A model generated the notes under the pieces. That model was given only the letters and a program-made list of their open reading frames with translations. It was not told the origin of the DNA and did not search any database. Positions 46,301-54,735 of a stretch of DNA of 64,000 nucleotides are shown here, piece after piece (position 1 is the stretch's first letter; every line of letters starts with the position of its first letter). The translations under genes were made by a program, and so were the position numbers. The stretch comes from CBDCUW01 sp965222745. GTDB lineage: Bacteria > Planctomycetota > Planctomycetia > Pirellulales > Pirellulaceae. The stretch is from NCBI GenBank assembly GCA_965222745.1, contig CBDCUW010000005.1, positions 2,790,001-2,854,000 on the forward strand, in the 5' to 3' direction.

Positions 46301-47962
46301 CGCGTGCAGCCATTGTTCAAATTGATCGATGACCAGCAGCATCTTGGTGTTGCCGCCCGAAAGCCGCAATTGCGAACAACATTCGACAAGGTCAAGACCA
46401 TCGGTCAGGCCAGGCACTTTCTTATGAAGCTGCCGAAGGATGCGTGCTTCGGTGTCGGTTGCGGTAGCTTCCACGTAGATCGGAGAAACGTCCGAAGAAA
46501 GCAGCGGCAACAATCCCGCTCTTACCAGTGACGACTTTCCACAACCGGACGGACCGTAGATCAGCCCGACCGAAAAAGTCTCGTCCGGATCAGTCTCCTC
46601 GATGCGGCTCTTCCAAAACCGAATGGACTCCGGAGTGCCGTTGCGATCTCGCGGCCCGGGCAACAGATCAAGAAAGAAATCCGAATCATCCGCATCAAAG
46701 GACCGCAGCCCCTTGGGGATCACTCGCGGCAGCGGTCTGAAAATCCCGGACGAATGCACTGCGCCCGCCGGCGAATCGCTCGCCGAAACCACGCCCGAAC
46801 CAGCTTCGGCAAAGGCGGTCTCTTCCAACCACGCGGTCAGGTCGTCTCGCAGGTCTTCGCTCGTGCTGTATCGGTCGGTCCGCCGCTTGGACAAACACTT
46901 CAGGCAGATCCTCTCCAGCTCTCTTGGAACTTCGTGATTGATCTGCCGCAGCGGCCTGGGATCGTAGGTCAATATCTGGTCGAACAAATCTTGTTCATTT
47001 TCCGACTTGAACGGTTTGCGCCGCACCAACAACTCGTACATCATCACGCCGATCGCCCAGATGTCGGTGCGACCGTCAAGCCGATGTCCCTCGCCGCGAA
47101 CCTGTTCGGGAGCCATCATCGGCGGCGTGCCAAACCGCAATCCCTTTCGAATCGACTGGGTACTTTCGTGCACCGCCAGGCCAAAATCAGAAACGTGAGG
47201 CTGTTCAGCCGTGTCCATCAAGACGTTGGCAAGTTTCAGATCGCAATGAGTGAGCCCACGGTGGTGCGCGTAACCGACCGATTCGGTGATCGACACCAAG
47301 ATTCGCACCAACTGTTCAAAGGAAGGTTGCTTCTGTTGAAACCACTGCCAAAGATTCGGGCCCTCGATGTATTCCTGCACGATGAATGGAAACCCGTCTT
47401 CCTCCTGCACGTCGTAGACGGAAACCAGTCCGGGATGTTTTAAGTTTGCCGCCGTTCGCGCCTCTTCGATGAACCCGTCGACTTGCTTGATCGTTTGAAA
47501 CTGAGCGCGACGGGGCACCTTGATCGCGACTGGCCGGTTCAACGTGGGGTCGAAAGCGAGGTAGACAATTCCAAATCCGCCTCGCCCCAACATCCGGCGT
47601 ATCTGAAAACGCCCGATGCGGTCTCGCCTCGGCTCGTCGTCGTCCTCCTCCTCCACACGCCGACTGCTCTCACACAACGTCTGCGAGACGTCACCGACAA
47701 TCAGCGATTCGATCAACCGCAGCTGATTGGGAAACCGCTGAATGTACTGATCCGCTTGAGGCTGGCGATCGCTCGACTGGCGGATACGGATCTCGACTTT
47801 CAACAGTTCCGGCAGCAGGTATTTGGCAAGCTGCGGAGAGCTCTCCAAAAAATCCTCGATTCGGGGTTCCCTGTCTGCTCGCAGTTCCTCTTCAAACTGA
47901 ACCGCCAGGCGATAGATCTGATCCAGGTCGTGTTGAGACTGTCCGGCGACGGTTTCCCTCAT
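43385..47962 (-). CDS. Giant Ser/Thr kinase with STAND-type ATPase, membrane helix and FGE-like domain
   Basis: A 1525-residue protein from ATG 47962. The kinase domain (~120-390) has glycine loop GRGGFG 126-131, Lys148, catalytic loop HCDLKLANVL from 239, DFG 259-261 and an APEQ segment. The HRD Arg is Cys (HCD), so this is a non-RD kinase. A STAND NTPase-like domain follows with Walker A GPSGCGKS 470-477 and Walker B LLVIDQFEQW. One membrane helix lies near ~900-920 (AVLAVLLVVAGCVVVAA). The C-terminal ~200 residues resemble the FGE/SUMF1 fold (GYRLLTTKEWEIACAAGAKT, NRYGLFDVYGNAREI, LGFRIAR). The architecture is common in planctomycetes and its input signal is unknown. Confidence 0.87.
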   Translation of the reverse strand: MRETVAGQSQHDLDQIYRLAVQFEEELRADREPRIEDFLESSPQLAKYLLPELLKVEIRIRQSSDRQPQADQYIQRFPNQLRLIESLIVGDVSQTLCESSRRVEEEDDDEPRRDRIGRFQIRRMLGRGGFGIVYLAFDPTLNRPVAIKVPRRAQFQTIKQVDGFIEEARTAANLKHPGLVSVYDVQEEDGFPFIVQEYIEGPNLWQWFQQKQPSFEQLVRILVSITESVGYAHHRGLTHCDLKLANVLMDTAEQPHVSDFGLAVHESTQSIRKGLRFGTPPMMAPEQVRGEGHRLDGRTDIWAIGVMMYELLVRRKPFKSENEQDLFDQILTYDPRPLRQINHEVPRELERICLKCLSKRRTDRYSTSEDLRDDLTAWLEETAFAEAGSGVVSASDSPAGAVHSSGIFRPLPRVIPKGLRSFDADDSDFFLDLLPGPRDRNGTPESIRFWKSRIEETDPDETFSVGLIYGPSGCGKSSLVRAGLLPLLSSDVSPIYVEATATDTEARILRQLHKKVPGLTDGLDLVECCSQLRLSGGNTKMLLVIDQFEQWLHANKEEHTLLVQALRQADGERFQCILMVRDDFWMAVTRFLRELEVSLSEGHNLASVDLFPEHHAQKVLEAFGRAYGVLPDDPSALTDDQRSFLRQAVGGLSEEGNVVSVRLALFAEMMKHKPWTPASLQEVGGTRGVGEAFLEGTFGSRVSSPEHRFHQQAARAVLNALLPEVGTEIKGYMRSRAELLEASGYKNRHREFTDLLRILDAELRLITPTDPEGHQFADDRKGQSEFYQLSHDYLVPSLRQWLTRKQQETRRGRAELRLAERAWAWRSDPDPRQLPRFLEWLSILCFTDTKSWTASEHHVISAANTHYLRRIAVLAVLLVVAGCVVVAAQRHLRQVEDQRQADSLLHQLRTGQVEHLPGVLSRLSDYHDHLRSSLQDLVRSQQFDPSWRAALALLPEDSSNTAAGSENSPSLAELLQQAMCQPSITPDEFLLIRDALKKHSPDSKSWAEDALRNEPKLSFRAACALAGWDAESPLLREHAGVVGEELLDQPPTMSAQWSRVLNPAKESLIDWCYENFSSLEEPNQIYNCVQAIHTFGGGNLERIVELLPEAGDAQSRALTDLLQTSGTAESLRHIENLIDHYQQRPPEQDVEQDRNARAVANLTIALWLLQEDAELDQCMRNQDDPRLRSYVEIALNPRRLPASRLVASLADPSLDPDVQQGLLVALTDHIPTLHTRQREQVIDLAKQMYRGEVDSGIHSICRLILLRMDQQQWVAKTDLELQETAAPSNKWTHAVSGHTLIHIDTGDREVGVSNMEVSLRQFQQYKKSHQQEKLVMRGDGVPVVNLELHEAIRYCQWLNEQFVPDKEQWCYPPLAELKKAKNIQPLPDYLDRTGYRLLTTKEWEIACAAGAKTLRFYGHDPNLLGRYAWDISTARGILSAGGKLLPNRYGLFDVYGNAREICADVVKDRFHFFSCGSSAMSQPDGSVNALRPRRLYTSVNDADPYLGFRIARTTGKSDREVELPE

Positions 47963-48196
47963 GATTTGGGCCTGCTGGGAGTTTTCGAAACCCCACCCCA
48001 ATCTAACGACCGCGGGATCGGAATCAAATCAGTCACCCGCGGTGCCAGTGAGACGGTGGCTGATTTTTGCAAGCAGCGCAGTTTCGAGCCACCTTGACGA
48101 TCGTTCCGTGTATCGAAAGATGCTACAAGAATCCATGAACCAGCCGGCATTCATCTCGCTTCGTCTTGCCGTCAAACCAGCCTCAACACCTTTGCC

Positions 48197-49024
48197 ATGT
48201 TTGATCATCCCGACGATCCACAACATCTCATGCAATCGCTGTTTGCGATCGTCGACCGGCAGCGTGGTCGCCGTTCCTGTTACGGCATTGCTGCCGAAAA
48301 ACTAGCTGCCGTCGATCTCCCGCTCCCCCTGGCCCAACTGTACGGCGAACTCGGCAACATGCCCGGTGACCGTGAAACGCCGTTCCCGTTTTCAACACAG
48401 GATCACTTGATTCCGTTCGAATTCCTACGCGTACAGGATTCACGATTGCTGTTTGCTTCCGAAAACCAAGGTTGCTGGCAAGCGTTCACCGAAACAACCG
48501 GCCAAAATCCACCGGTTTGGTTTGTGGCGGAAGAAGACGAACCGGTACTGGAGCACCCATCGCTTGCAAACTTCCTGGTTACCCTTTGTTTACAAGAAAT
48601 GACGATGGGATGCCCCATTTTGTACGCGGGCGAAGAACTTCCTGACAAACTGAAAGCATGTGGACATCGCGTCACTCCCTTGTGGACCGAAGGTCTTTTT
48701 CCAGGATACGACCGGCTTCTGAATCCGGTGTTTTACCTGGTGGATGGAGGTGTGTTGTTGTACGACAAGGGATGGATCGGTTTTTCCTCGTCCTATGAAT
48801 CCGATCAATTCGCCGGCGCCCTAGTGGACGCCACTCGAATTCATCCACCCAAAACGATGCCCATGTCCGAATACCTTGCACGTCCGGGCAGCAGCCCAAT
48901 CGCAGAACGACTCTACTACGAACATTTGGCTCGCGACTTTCAGCAACAGGCAGACCAGTTGCAGGCCAAAGCATCCGAATGCCGACGCGCGGCGGAGAAT
49001 GCGGTGCGCCGTGGGGTCGACTAG
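48197..49024 (+). CDS. SMI1/KNR4 (SUKH)-like protein
   Basis: A 275-residue cytosolic protein. The early part (LPLPLAQLYGELGNMPG, then DHLIPFEFLRVQDSRLLFASENQGCWQAF) and the PVWFVAEEDEPVLEHPSLANFLVTLCLQE stretch match the SUKH fold, often seen in toxin immunity or signalling proteins. The last 50 residues form a coiled-coil-like helix (RDFQQQADQLQAKASECRRAAENA). ATG 48197. It is divergent from the giant kinase gene (gap 234 bp), and a hypothetical gene follows 67 bp downstream. No toxin gene is recognisable nearby. Confidence 0.6.
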   Translation: MFDHPDDPQHLMQSLFAIVDRQRGRRSCYGIAAEKLAAVDLPLPLAQLYGELGNMPGDRETPFPFSTQDHLIPFEFLRVQDSRLLFASENQGCWQAFTETTGQNPPVWFVAEEDEPVLEHPSLANFLVTLCLQEMTMGCPILYAGEELPDKLKACGHRVTPLWTEGLFPGYDRLLNPVFYLVDGGVLLYDKGWIGFSSSYESDQFAGALVDATRIHPPKTMPMSEYLARPGSSPIAERLYYEHLARDFQQQADQLQAKASECRRAAENAVRRGVD

Positions 49025-49091
49025 ACAGGTGATCGAGCAGTCAGTTGTCGAATCGACCACTTTTGTTTCTTGTTGCGTTTGAGCAAGTGTG

Positions 49092-49598
49092 ATGGCATTG
49101 AAGCTTTTCAACGGCGCGGACACCTCTCTAATCCACAATGCGTTGTTTCGCGATTGCAGCCCCAACCAGGTGATCTCTGTGCATTTTCGCGCTCAGGTGC
49201 CACCGGTTCGTTCCGTTGACCGGTCGGAGCAGTGGCTTCGTCTGCGCGGCATTCTCGGTTGCGCCGAGGTATCCGATCAAATCGGGACCCGTTCGTTGTC
49301 GATCGATCCGCCGGCAGCTTTTCATTACGCTACGGGGTTCGAGACGATTGGCACGATAGCCAACCTGCTCATTCGAGGCGGCATTCATCGCAAGTTCGTT
49401 GACAGTCCCAACGATGCACTGACAATCGCCCGACGCTACCTCGATGCCGCGTTGCTACGCCAATACCATTCGGTGGAAGCTTATTCGTCGCGAGAGCCGT
49501 GGTGCGATTGGTTCGCAGGAGAACGAGTGTTGGATGAAACCGTGCTGTTGGGCAACCTCGATGAGTGGTGGTTGCTGGCCGTCACCGGCACCGACTGA
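49092..49598 (+). CDS. Hypothetical protein, 168 aa
   Basis: A small soluble protein with no signal or membrane helix. It starts at ATG 49092 (a GTG at 49089 is alternative). It has a mixed alpha/beta composition. The segment YSSREPWCDWFAGERVLDETVLLGNLDEWWLLAVTGTD at its end is Trp-rich. It follows the SUKH-like gene and may share its transcript. I do not recognise a family. A role in the same local system is only suggested by adjacency. Confidence 0.45.
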   Translation: MALKLFNGADTSLIHNALFRDCSPNQVISVHFRAQVPPVRSVDRSEQWLRLRGILGCAEVSDQIGTRSLSIDPPAAFHYATGFETIGTIANLLIRGGIHRKFVDSPNDALTIARRYLDAALLRQYHSVEAYSSREPWCDWFAGERVLDETVLLGNLDEWWLLAVTGTD

Positions 49599-50070
49599 CA
49601 AGGGTTCTTCCGGAAATCTAGTGGCCGCTGTACGAGTTCGCACCGCCCCACTTAGCCAAATACGGGACAACGATAACCGAGGTGATCGGCTACGACCTAC
49701 CCCACCGACCACTGGCACCATCCGATCTCTTTCTTGCGTAAATATCACGCAAACACCAACCCAGCCCCATTGCAGCTCCATTCAAACTCGCCTCGATAAA
49801 CTCTCGAATCCGCGAAGGGACCGGATTGCACACTCATCCTTCTCTCGGCAATCCGCTCAATCGGCCGGCTTGTCCCAAGTCGGCGAGTACAGAATCGCCG
49901 ACTTGGGACAAGCCGGCCTACAATGAAATTTAACGACACTCTCTCAGGAAAATTGAACTGTACTGGTATAGACAATCAATAATAATATATTATGATCGAT
50001 ATCAGCAAGTTGTTCGCTGCCCAGCGATCAACATCTTTAAAAGTGGCTAACAGGTACCATGGAGGCAGCT
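49599..50070. other. Intergenic region of ~470 bp with repeat copy D and AT-rich promoter-like block
   Basis: Contains palindrome copy D (49861-49925). Around 49953-49996 TTGAAC is followed by AT-rich sequence (AATAATATATTATGATC). This could hold the promoter of the DUF1573-type gene, but no clean -10 hexamer spacing is visible. Confidence 0.4.
49861..49925. repeat. Palindromic repeat family, near-complete copy D
   Basis: Two reverse-complementary arms (CGGCCGGCTTGTCCCAAGTC and partner), centre AGTACAGAAT, each arm with its own CAAGTCGG hairpin. The outer end on the left lacks the TAGG of the usual GTAGGCC tip. It lies mid-way in an intergenic region with no overlapping gene. Confidence 0.85.
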
Positions 50071-51174
50071 ATGGTTCGCTGGTTTGGGTCAACGGTGCGC
50101 ATCTTCGCTGGATGCGTTTGTGTTTTTTGCGGCGAACTTCTGGCTCAAACATCAGCCGGTGTTGATCGTGAAAGCAACGGCGACATCGATGTTGTGAATG
50201 TCGATAGCAAGTTAGTTTTCAGTGACCAGGACCGTGGGCTGTTTCGAAAGGACTTGCAACTGGGGCACTTCCTTCCCGGCAAAGTGATCCAATGCAACCT
50301 TCAGCTTGAGAATCATAGCGAGCGGAGCTTTGACTTCACGCGAATCGAAGCGGGATGTTCGTGCCTTTCGGTTTCACCGACGCAAGGACGTTTAGCGCCA
50401 GGCGACAAGATGAAAATGGTGTGGCGCATTCGCACGCCTCAAAATCCATCAAAAGCCGAACAGTCGGTGTCGATCATCGCGCACGATGGGCGAGTTTTTC
50501 GTTTTTCGATTCGAGCGCAGTATTCAGCAAGTGGCGTGGTCGGTTTCAAAAGCGCCAGCGTGCGTGTCCGTGTTCCAGAAGGCACCGAAAATCAGCATGT
50601 TGAGCTTCCGATCTTCGCGGATAAGTTGGTGCAAGAAGAGCTAGTTGATGTCGACGTTTCGAAGTCACTGGAAGGGATAACCACTGCTCTCGATTACCAG
50701 AGGCGACTGGTAAACGTGATTGTCCCACGAGCAGTCGTAGAATCCGGCCGCGTATCGGGTGAGATACGAATCCGGAACATTGAAACGGGTTCCACTGACG
50801 CGGTCGTGCTTGACTTGGATGTCCAGGCGGCAATATCTCTGTTTCCATCGCTGCTCAGGTTTTCATCAAACGAAGACGACGACAGGTTGGTTGCTCGACT
50901 GATGGTTTTCGACCGAAACCACCAACCATCTGCTTCGACGCCAACGGCTGGAGAGTTTTACCTCGAAGACAAGAAGCTTGAAACAAAGCTGGTACGTCAT
51001 GCCGGCGCGGTGAGTCACTTTGAGATATCGATGCAATCAGAAGAAAAGCCAATCGAATCCGATCAAGACTCAACCATTCGCTGTGTGTTGATCGGAAAGA
51101 AATCTCGGCAGACCCTGAACGTACCCTTCATTTTGCAATCAAGCGCACTCTCTCTGTCCAGCGAGGTTGAATGA
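50071..51174 (+). CDS. Secreted DUF1573-domain protein
   Basis: A 367-residue exported protein with signal RIFAGCVCVFCGELLAQ. The N-terminal third is the immunoglobulin-like DUF1573 type (LENHSERSFDFTRIEAGCSCLSVSPTQ, then LAPGDKMKMVWRIRT). The rest is two further beta-rich repeats. Start ATG 50071 has GGAGG at 50061-50065. This family is abundant in planctomycete periplasms with unknown role. The next gene starts 7 bases downstream, so they form an operon. Confidence 0.68.
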   Translation: MVRWFGSTVRIFAGCVCVFCGELLAQTSAGVDRESNGDIDVVNVDSKLVFSDQDRGLFRKDLQLGHFLPGKVIQCNLQLENHSERSFDFTRIEAGCSCLSVSPTQGRLAPGDKMKMVWRIRTPQNPSKAEQSVSIIAHDGRVFRFSIRAQYSASGVVGFKSASVRVRVPEGTENQHVELPIFADKLVQEELVDVDVSKSLEGITTALDYQRRLVNVIVPRAVVESGRVSGEIRIRNIETGSTDAVVLDLDVQAAISLFPSLLRFSSNEDDDRLVARLMVFDRNHQPSASTPTAGEFYLEDKKLETKLVRHAGAVSHFEISMQSEEKPIESDQDSTIRCVLIGKKSRQTLNVPFILQSSALSLSSEVE

Positions 51175-51181
51175 TGATCAG

Positions 51182-52195
51182 ATGATTGCGCAAACGAACA
51201 ATAGACACCTTGTAACTGGCAATTCTGTGAATGAGGCGGCGGCAAGTTGGCCTGTGCGGGCAGGTTTTCTGTTGATGCTATTGCTGCTGCCTTTTGCGAC
51301 GGTGGCTGCGGATGAAAAAGCCGAAGCGCTCAGCTACATGGACGCCGCGAAGACGTTGATGGCGGAAAGGGGACCTTACGATGTCTCCCTTCACCTGGAA
51401 GAATCGATGGAAATGGAAAAGGCGATTCTCCCTTTGACGATTTCCGAGTGGAGAATTCGACTTGACGAAGAGAATGAGTTCCTGTTCTTCGCTTTCCATC
51501 AGCGATCGTTGACGGTCAATCAAGCGATGGGGGGGCAGTTGGACAACTGGGCTGCCGACGTTGGGGTCATTCAGATCAGAGGCGGGGAGGTATCGCACCA
51601 TCGACTCGGCAGCAGGACGGCCAAGCGAAAGCATCCAGATTTTCGACGTGCCATCGACAATGAGCGGTATCCTCGTTTGGATAGCCTGGGTCTCGGAATG
51701 TTCAATCGAACCGTCTGGGAACCGCCGGACACCAACGAGATGGTCGATCGAGTTTTCGCGAAAGCTTCCTCCGTCGAGGTCCGACCCTCTCGCAACGATG
51801 CCGGTGATTGGATTGATGTAAGAGCAGTGTTGTCCGATGAGCGTTTGCATGAAATCCATCTCTGGAAGTTCTCGCCTGTCAGCTTCGTTCCCGTGGCCTA
51901 CGAAATTCAAAAGCAAAGTGTCGCGTCGCCGGAGTTGAAGCGAAGAATTTTCGCTCAGGAGATCCAATGGAAACAAGATCCGACACGGGGCAACGTTCCG
52001 GTGGCAATCAACATCTCGGCGGCGGCAAGAGTGCAGATCAAATCGTCGCCGCCGGTGCACGTCAAAACTCGAAAGTTCACCGACATCAAAATCGTTTGGA
52101 ATGATTTTGGATCATCGCGCGACAATGATCAGTTTGTCCAAGACGAATTCTCGCTGCTTGACATCGATCGATATGTCAAGATTGCGGAGCATTGA
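51182..52195 (+). CDS. Secreted hypothetical protein downstream of the DUF1573 gene
   Basis: A 337-residue protein starting at ATG 51182, with a hydrophobic segment GFLLMLLLLPFATVAA as signal peptide or anchor. The mature part is alpha/beta with charged character (EWRIRLDEENEFLFFAF, VDVRAVL-like sheet, FSPVSFVPVAYEIQKQS). I do not recognise a domain. It has an LppX/outer-membrane carrier-like sheet look, but this is not a firm assignment. It overlaps no other gene and sits 7 bases after the DUF1573 gene, so the two probably form a periplasmic pair. Confidence 0.6.
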   Translation: MIAQTNNRHLVTGNSVNEAAASWPVRAGFLLMLLLLPFATVAADEKAEALSYMDAAKTLMAERGPYDVSLHLEESMEMEKAILPLTISEWRIRLDEENEFLFFAFHQRSLTVNQAMGGQLDNWAADVGVIQIRGGEVSHHRLGSRTAKRKHPDFRRAIDNERYPRLDSLGLGMFNRTVWEPPDTNEMVDRVFAKASSVEVRPSRNDAGDWIDVRAVLSDERLHEIHLWKFSPVSFVPVAYEIQKQSVASPELKRRIFAQEIQWKQDPTRGNVPVAINISAAARVQIKSSPPVHVKTRKFTDIKIVWNDFGSSRDNDQFVQDEFSLLDIDRYVKIAEH

Positions 52196-52245
52196 CTCAG
52201 CTTTTCCAGTGTTTTGTGATCGTACTCGTGCTCAGGCGTTTCGCC

Positions 52246-52302
52246 GGTACTCGTACTCGATGGGGCCCTTTCACATTGAGATCGAGTAGGAGTACGAGTA
52301 CC
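52246..52302. repeat. Inverted repeat of TACTCG/CGAGTA units between convergent genes
   Basis: GGTACTCGTACTCGAT (52246-52261) can pair with ATCGAGTAGGAGTACGAGTACC-type sequence (52281-52302), with a small bulge. It lies between the plus-strand gene ending 52195 and flhB ending 52398. It may serve as a two-way terminator. Several TACTCG units suggest a dispersed repeat. Confidence 0.5.
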
Positions 52303-52397
52303 ACTTCGTTGAGTACGGAAAGCTTGAAACTCGATCGCATTCGCGCAATTCTTCCCTACAATTTCTCTTCAAACCGACACAAAGTGACGCTGTTCGG

Positions 52398-53480
52398 TTA
52401 AGCAGCCGTCGCCTTGGGGATCTCTTTGCCTTGCATTTGGTAGACGTAGCGCAGCACTTCGGCGACGGCCTGGTATTGTTCGGCCGGGACGACGTCTCCC
52501 ACGTCGACGGTCTTGTACAACACTTGGGCAAGCGGTTTGCGTTCGACCACGGGAATGCCGTTTTCCAACGCGATGCGGCGAATTTTTTGTGCCAGTACTC
52601 CTGCTCCTTTAGCCAGCACGATCGGCGCGGGCATCGATAGCGGGTCGTATTGAATGGCGATCGCCAGTTCGGTCGGATTGCTGACCACCACGTCGGCCTT
52701 GGGAACTTCGGTCTCGGCTCGCTGCATCATCATCTGACGCTGCACCTGTTTGCGACGGGCGGCCACTTGCGGATCCCCCTCGGTCTCTTTCAGTTCGTCG
52801 CGCAACTCCTGGTCGCTCATCATCAAGTCTTTTTCGTGCTTCCAACGTTGAAACGCGTACTCGAAAATGGCCAGCACAAACAGCGCGGCGCCGATCCAAA
52901 CGCAGGTGCCCATCAGGCAACGGAACAATGTGCTGGCAATCTGCGGAACGCTCAGCGCCGCCAGCGACAAAATCGGGTCTCGATAGTGTCGCAGCGCGGC
53001 GAAGGCGACCCCGGCGATGACCAGCACTTTGAACAACCCAAACCCGAGCCGGGCGACCCCTTGTAGCGACAAAATCCGCTTGGCGCCCGATAGCGGACTG
53101 ATGTTGGTTAATTTCGGAGTGATCTTGGCCGGCGAAAGAATCAGTCCGGTTTGAGTGACGTTGACCAACACACCGGCGATCAACATCGCCAACAGCATCG
53201 GCACCGAAGCGATCGCCAAACGGCCGCTCGATCGAAGCAACCAGTTGGCAGCGTCCGCGTTGCCGACCGAGGCGATCCGCGGCGTCGACAGCGCGTCGGC
53301 GATCGCGCCAGCCAGTTGTTCGGCGGCCGGCCCGCCCAACATCCAAAGTGCCGCCAGCGCCGACAACAGCAGCGCCGCCGAAGTCAGGTCTTGGCTCTTG
53401 ACCACCTGGCCCTGTTCACGAGCCTGTCGTCGCCGCTTGTCGGTTGCTAGATGTTTTTTGTCGCCACTGCTGTCGGCCAT
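52398..53480 (-). CDS. flhB: Flagellar export gate protein FlhB
   Basis: Part of the flagellar type III export gate; its cytoplasmic domain switches substrate class after self-cleavage. It has 360 residues with four hydrophobic helices. The N-terminal cytosolic segment has the family pattern DKRRRQAREQGQVVKSQDL. The auto-cleavage site is N268-P269-T270, but followed by Glu271 (NPTELAIAIQYD) rather than the usual His. It is the last gene of the fliP-fliQ-fliR-flhB set. The start is ATG at 53480. Confidence 0.95.
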   Translation of the reverse strand: MADSSGDKKHLATDKRRRQAREQGQVVKSQDLTSAALLLSALAALWMLGGPAAEQLAGAIADALSTPRIASVGNADAANWLLRSSGRLAIASVPMLLAMLIAGVLVNVTQTGLILSPAKITPKLTNISPLSGAKRILSLQGVARLGFGLFKVLVIAGVAFAALRHYRDPILSLAALSVPQIASTLFRCLMGTCVWIGAALFVLAIFEYAFQRWKHEKDLMMSDQELRDELKETEGDPQVAARRKQVQRQMMMQRAETEVPKADVVVSNPTELAIAIQYDPLSMPAPIVLAKGAGVLAQKIRRIALENGIPVVERKPLAQVLYKTVDVGDVVPAEQYQAVAEVLRYVYQMQGKEIPKATAA

Positions 53481-53495
53481 CGGACACTTCCCTCG

Positions 53496-54275
53496 TTACC
53501 ACAGCTCGCCGAAACGGCGGATCAAGTCGGCCAATTCGTTTTGAAAAATCAAACCTGCCGATCCGATCGTCAGGGCCGAAACGACCAACATCGCCAGCGC
53601 ATTGACGCTCAATCCGATCGCCAACACGTTGATCTGAGGCAACGTTCGACTGACTAGTCCCGTGACCAGGTTGCTTAGCAGCAATGCGGCGATCACCGGT
53701 GCCGAAACGCGCACGCCGGCGACCATGCCGCCGGCAAGCTGATCGACGACCAACGTCATCATCGAATCATCAAAGGTCACGTTTCCGGCCGGCAATGCTC
53801 GAAAGCTGTCAACCAACACGCTCAGGATCAACCGGTGCCCACCCACCGCCAACATCACCGCGGTGACCAGCAGGCCCACCAGGCGGGCCATCGACGGCAT
53901 GCTGCTGGACGTGGTCGGATCGACAGCATCCCCCAACTGCATACCGCTGGTGCTGGTGATCGCTTCCCCGGCCAGTTGCAATCCAGTGATGATCAATTGG
54001 ATCGTTGCACCAATCAACATTCCGACCAATCCCTCGCGTGCGATCGCGATCGACAGATCGACGAGGTGTTCGATCTTGGGAAGAGAATCAACCGGAGTTT
54101 GCTCCGCCACCGGGGGCAACAACAGCACGGTCATCAACAATGCCAAGAAGGCTCGTACCCGCCGCGGGACACCGACGCCGATCGCTGGCATCGCCATCAA
54201 CAAAGTGCTGAGCCGTGTCAGCACCAACACGCCCAGCACCAGATGATCGACAAACCATTGAGCGAGTGAATCCAT
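53496..54275 (-). CDS. fliR: Flagellar export gate protein FliR
   Basis: A 259-residue integral membrane protein of the FliPQR export gate, mostly hydrophobic. It has typical stretches VLTRLSTLLMAMPAIG, TLLMAMPAIGVGVPRRVRAFLA and MQLGDAVDPTTSSSMPSMAR. ATG 54275 (MDSLAQWFVDHLVLG) is preferred; a GTG lies 6 bases upstream. It is separated from flhB by 15 bases and from fliQ by 159 bases that hold an inverted repeat. Confidence 0.93.
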   Translation of the reverse strand: MDSLAQWFVDHLVLGVLVLTRLSTLLMAMPAIGVGVPRRVRAFLALLMTVLLLPPVAEQTPVDSLPKIEHLVDLSIAIAREGLVGMLIGATIQLIITGLQLAGEAITSTSGMQLGDAVDPTTSSSMPSMARLVGLLVTAVMLAVGGHRLILSVLVDSFRALPAGNVTFDDSMMTLVVDQLAGGMVAGVRVSAPVIAALLLSNLVTGLVSRTLPQINVLAIGLSVNALAMLVVSALTIGSAGLIFQNELADLIRRFGELW

Positions 54276-54311
54276 TTCCACAATACTTGTCGGCCCGTTC
54301 TTCCTCCTTCC

Positions 54312-54384
54312 GAGAGGGTCGGGCTCTCAGGCCCAGGAAAGGCACGGCGAGCGACCCTCTCCGGGCCTGAGAGCCCGACTCTCC
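54312..54384. repeat. Inverted repeat between fliQ and fliR
   Basis: TCGGGCTCTCAGGCCC (54319-54334) and GGGCCTGAGAGCCCGA (54363-54378) pair perfectly over 16 bp. The flanks also partly pair (GAGAGG / CTCTCC). It interrupts an otherwise tight flagellar operon. It could be a later-inserted repeat or an mRNA hairpin separating fliQ from fliR. Confidence 0.7.
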
Positions 54385-54434
54385 CAGAGGGCCCAGAGGG
54401 AGAGTGAAGTCAAATGACGAAAATCGATTCCCCG

Positions 54435-54701
54435 TCAGGGCGAACCGGCGTTTTCAAATACGACGCGAGTGAATTCCACCATCCGGGTCACCAACCAAGG
54501 CAGGCAGGCGATCAACACGGCAGCCATCGCCAAAATCTTTGGCACAAAGGCGACTGTCTGGTCTTGAACCTGGGTCAGCGCCTGCATCAGTCCGACCAAC
54601 AGTCCGGCCGCCATGCCAACCAGCAGAAGCGGAGCGGCAATCACCACGGCGGCAATCAACGTCGACCGGCAAAGATCGACAGCGGTGGGTGCGTCTAACA
54701 C
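54435..54701 (-). CDS. fliQ: Flagellar export gate protein FliQ
   Basis: Small export gate subunit with two hydrophobic helices (STLIAAVVIAAPLLLVGMAAGLLVG and ILAMAAVLIACLPWLVTRMVEF), 88 residues from GTG 54701 (VLDAPTAVD). This matches the usual FliQ length, while the longer frame from TTG 54719 would be unusual. It has QALTQVQDQTVAFVPK between the helices, the FliQ signature. GGAAGGA precedes the GTG by ~8 bases. It lies 34 bases after fliP. Confidence 0.92.
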   Translation of the reverse strand: MLDAPTAVDLCRSTLIAAVVIAAPLLLVGMAAGLLVGLMQALTQVQDQTVAFVPKILAMAAVLIACLPWLVTRMVEFTRVVFENAGSP

Positions 54702-54735
54702 GGTTTTTCTTCCTTCCAAAATGACGGCTGAACCG

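Noticed and set aside
45137..46531. 464-codon plus-strand frame
   Set aside because: Opposite the STAND part of the kinase, where the minus strand carries Walker motifs.
49953..49987. Sigma-70 promoter TTGAAC plus AT-rich -10
   Set aside because: No hexamer with 16-18 base spacing looks like TATAAT; kept only as an AT-rich note.
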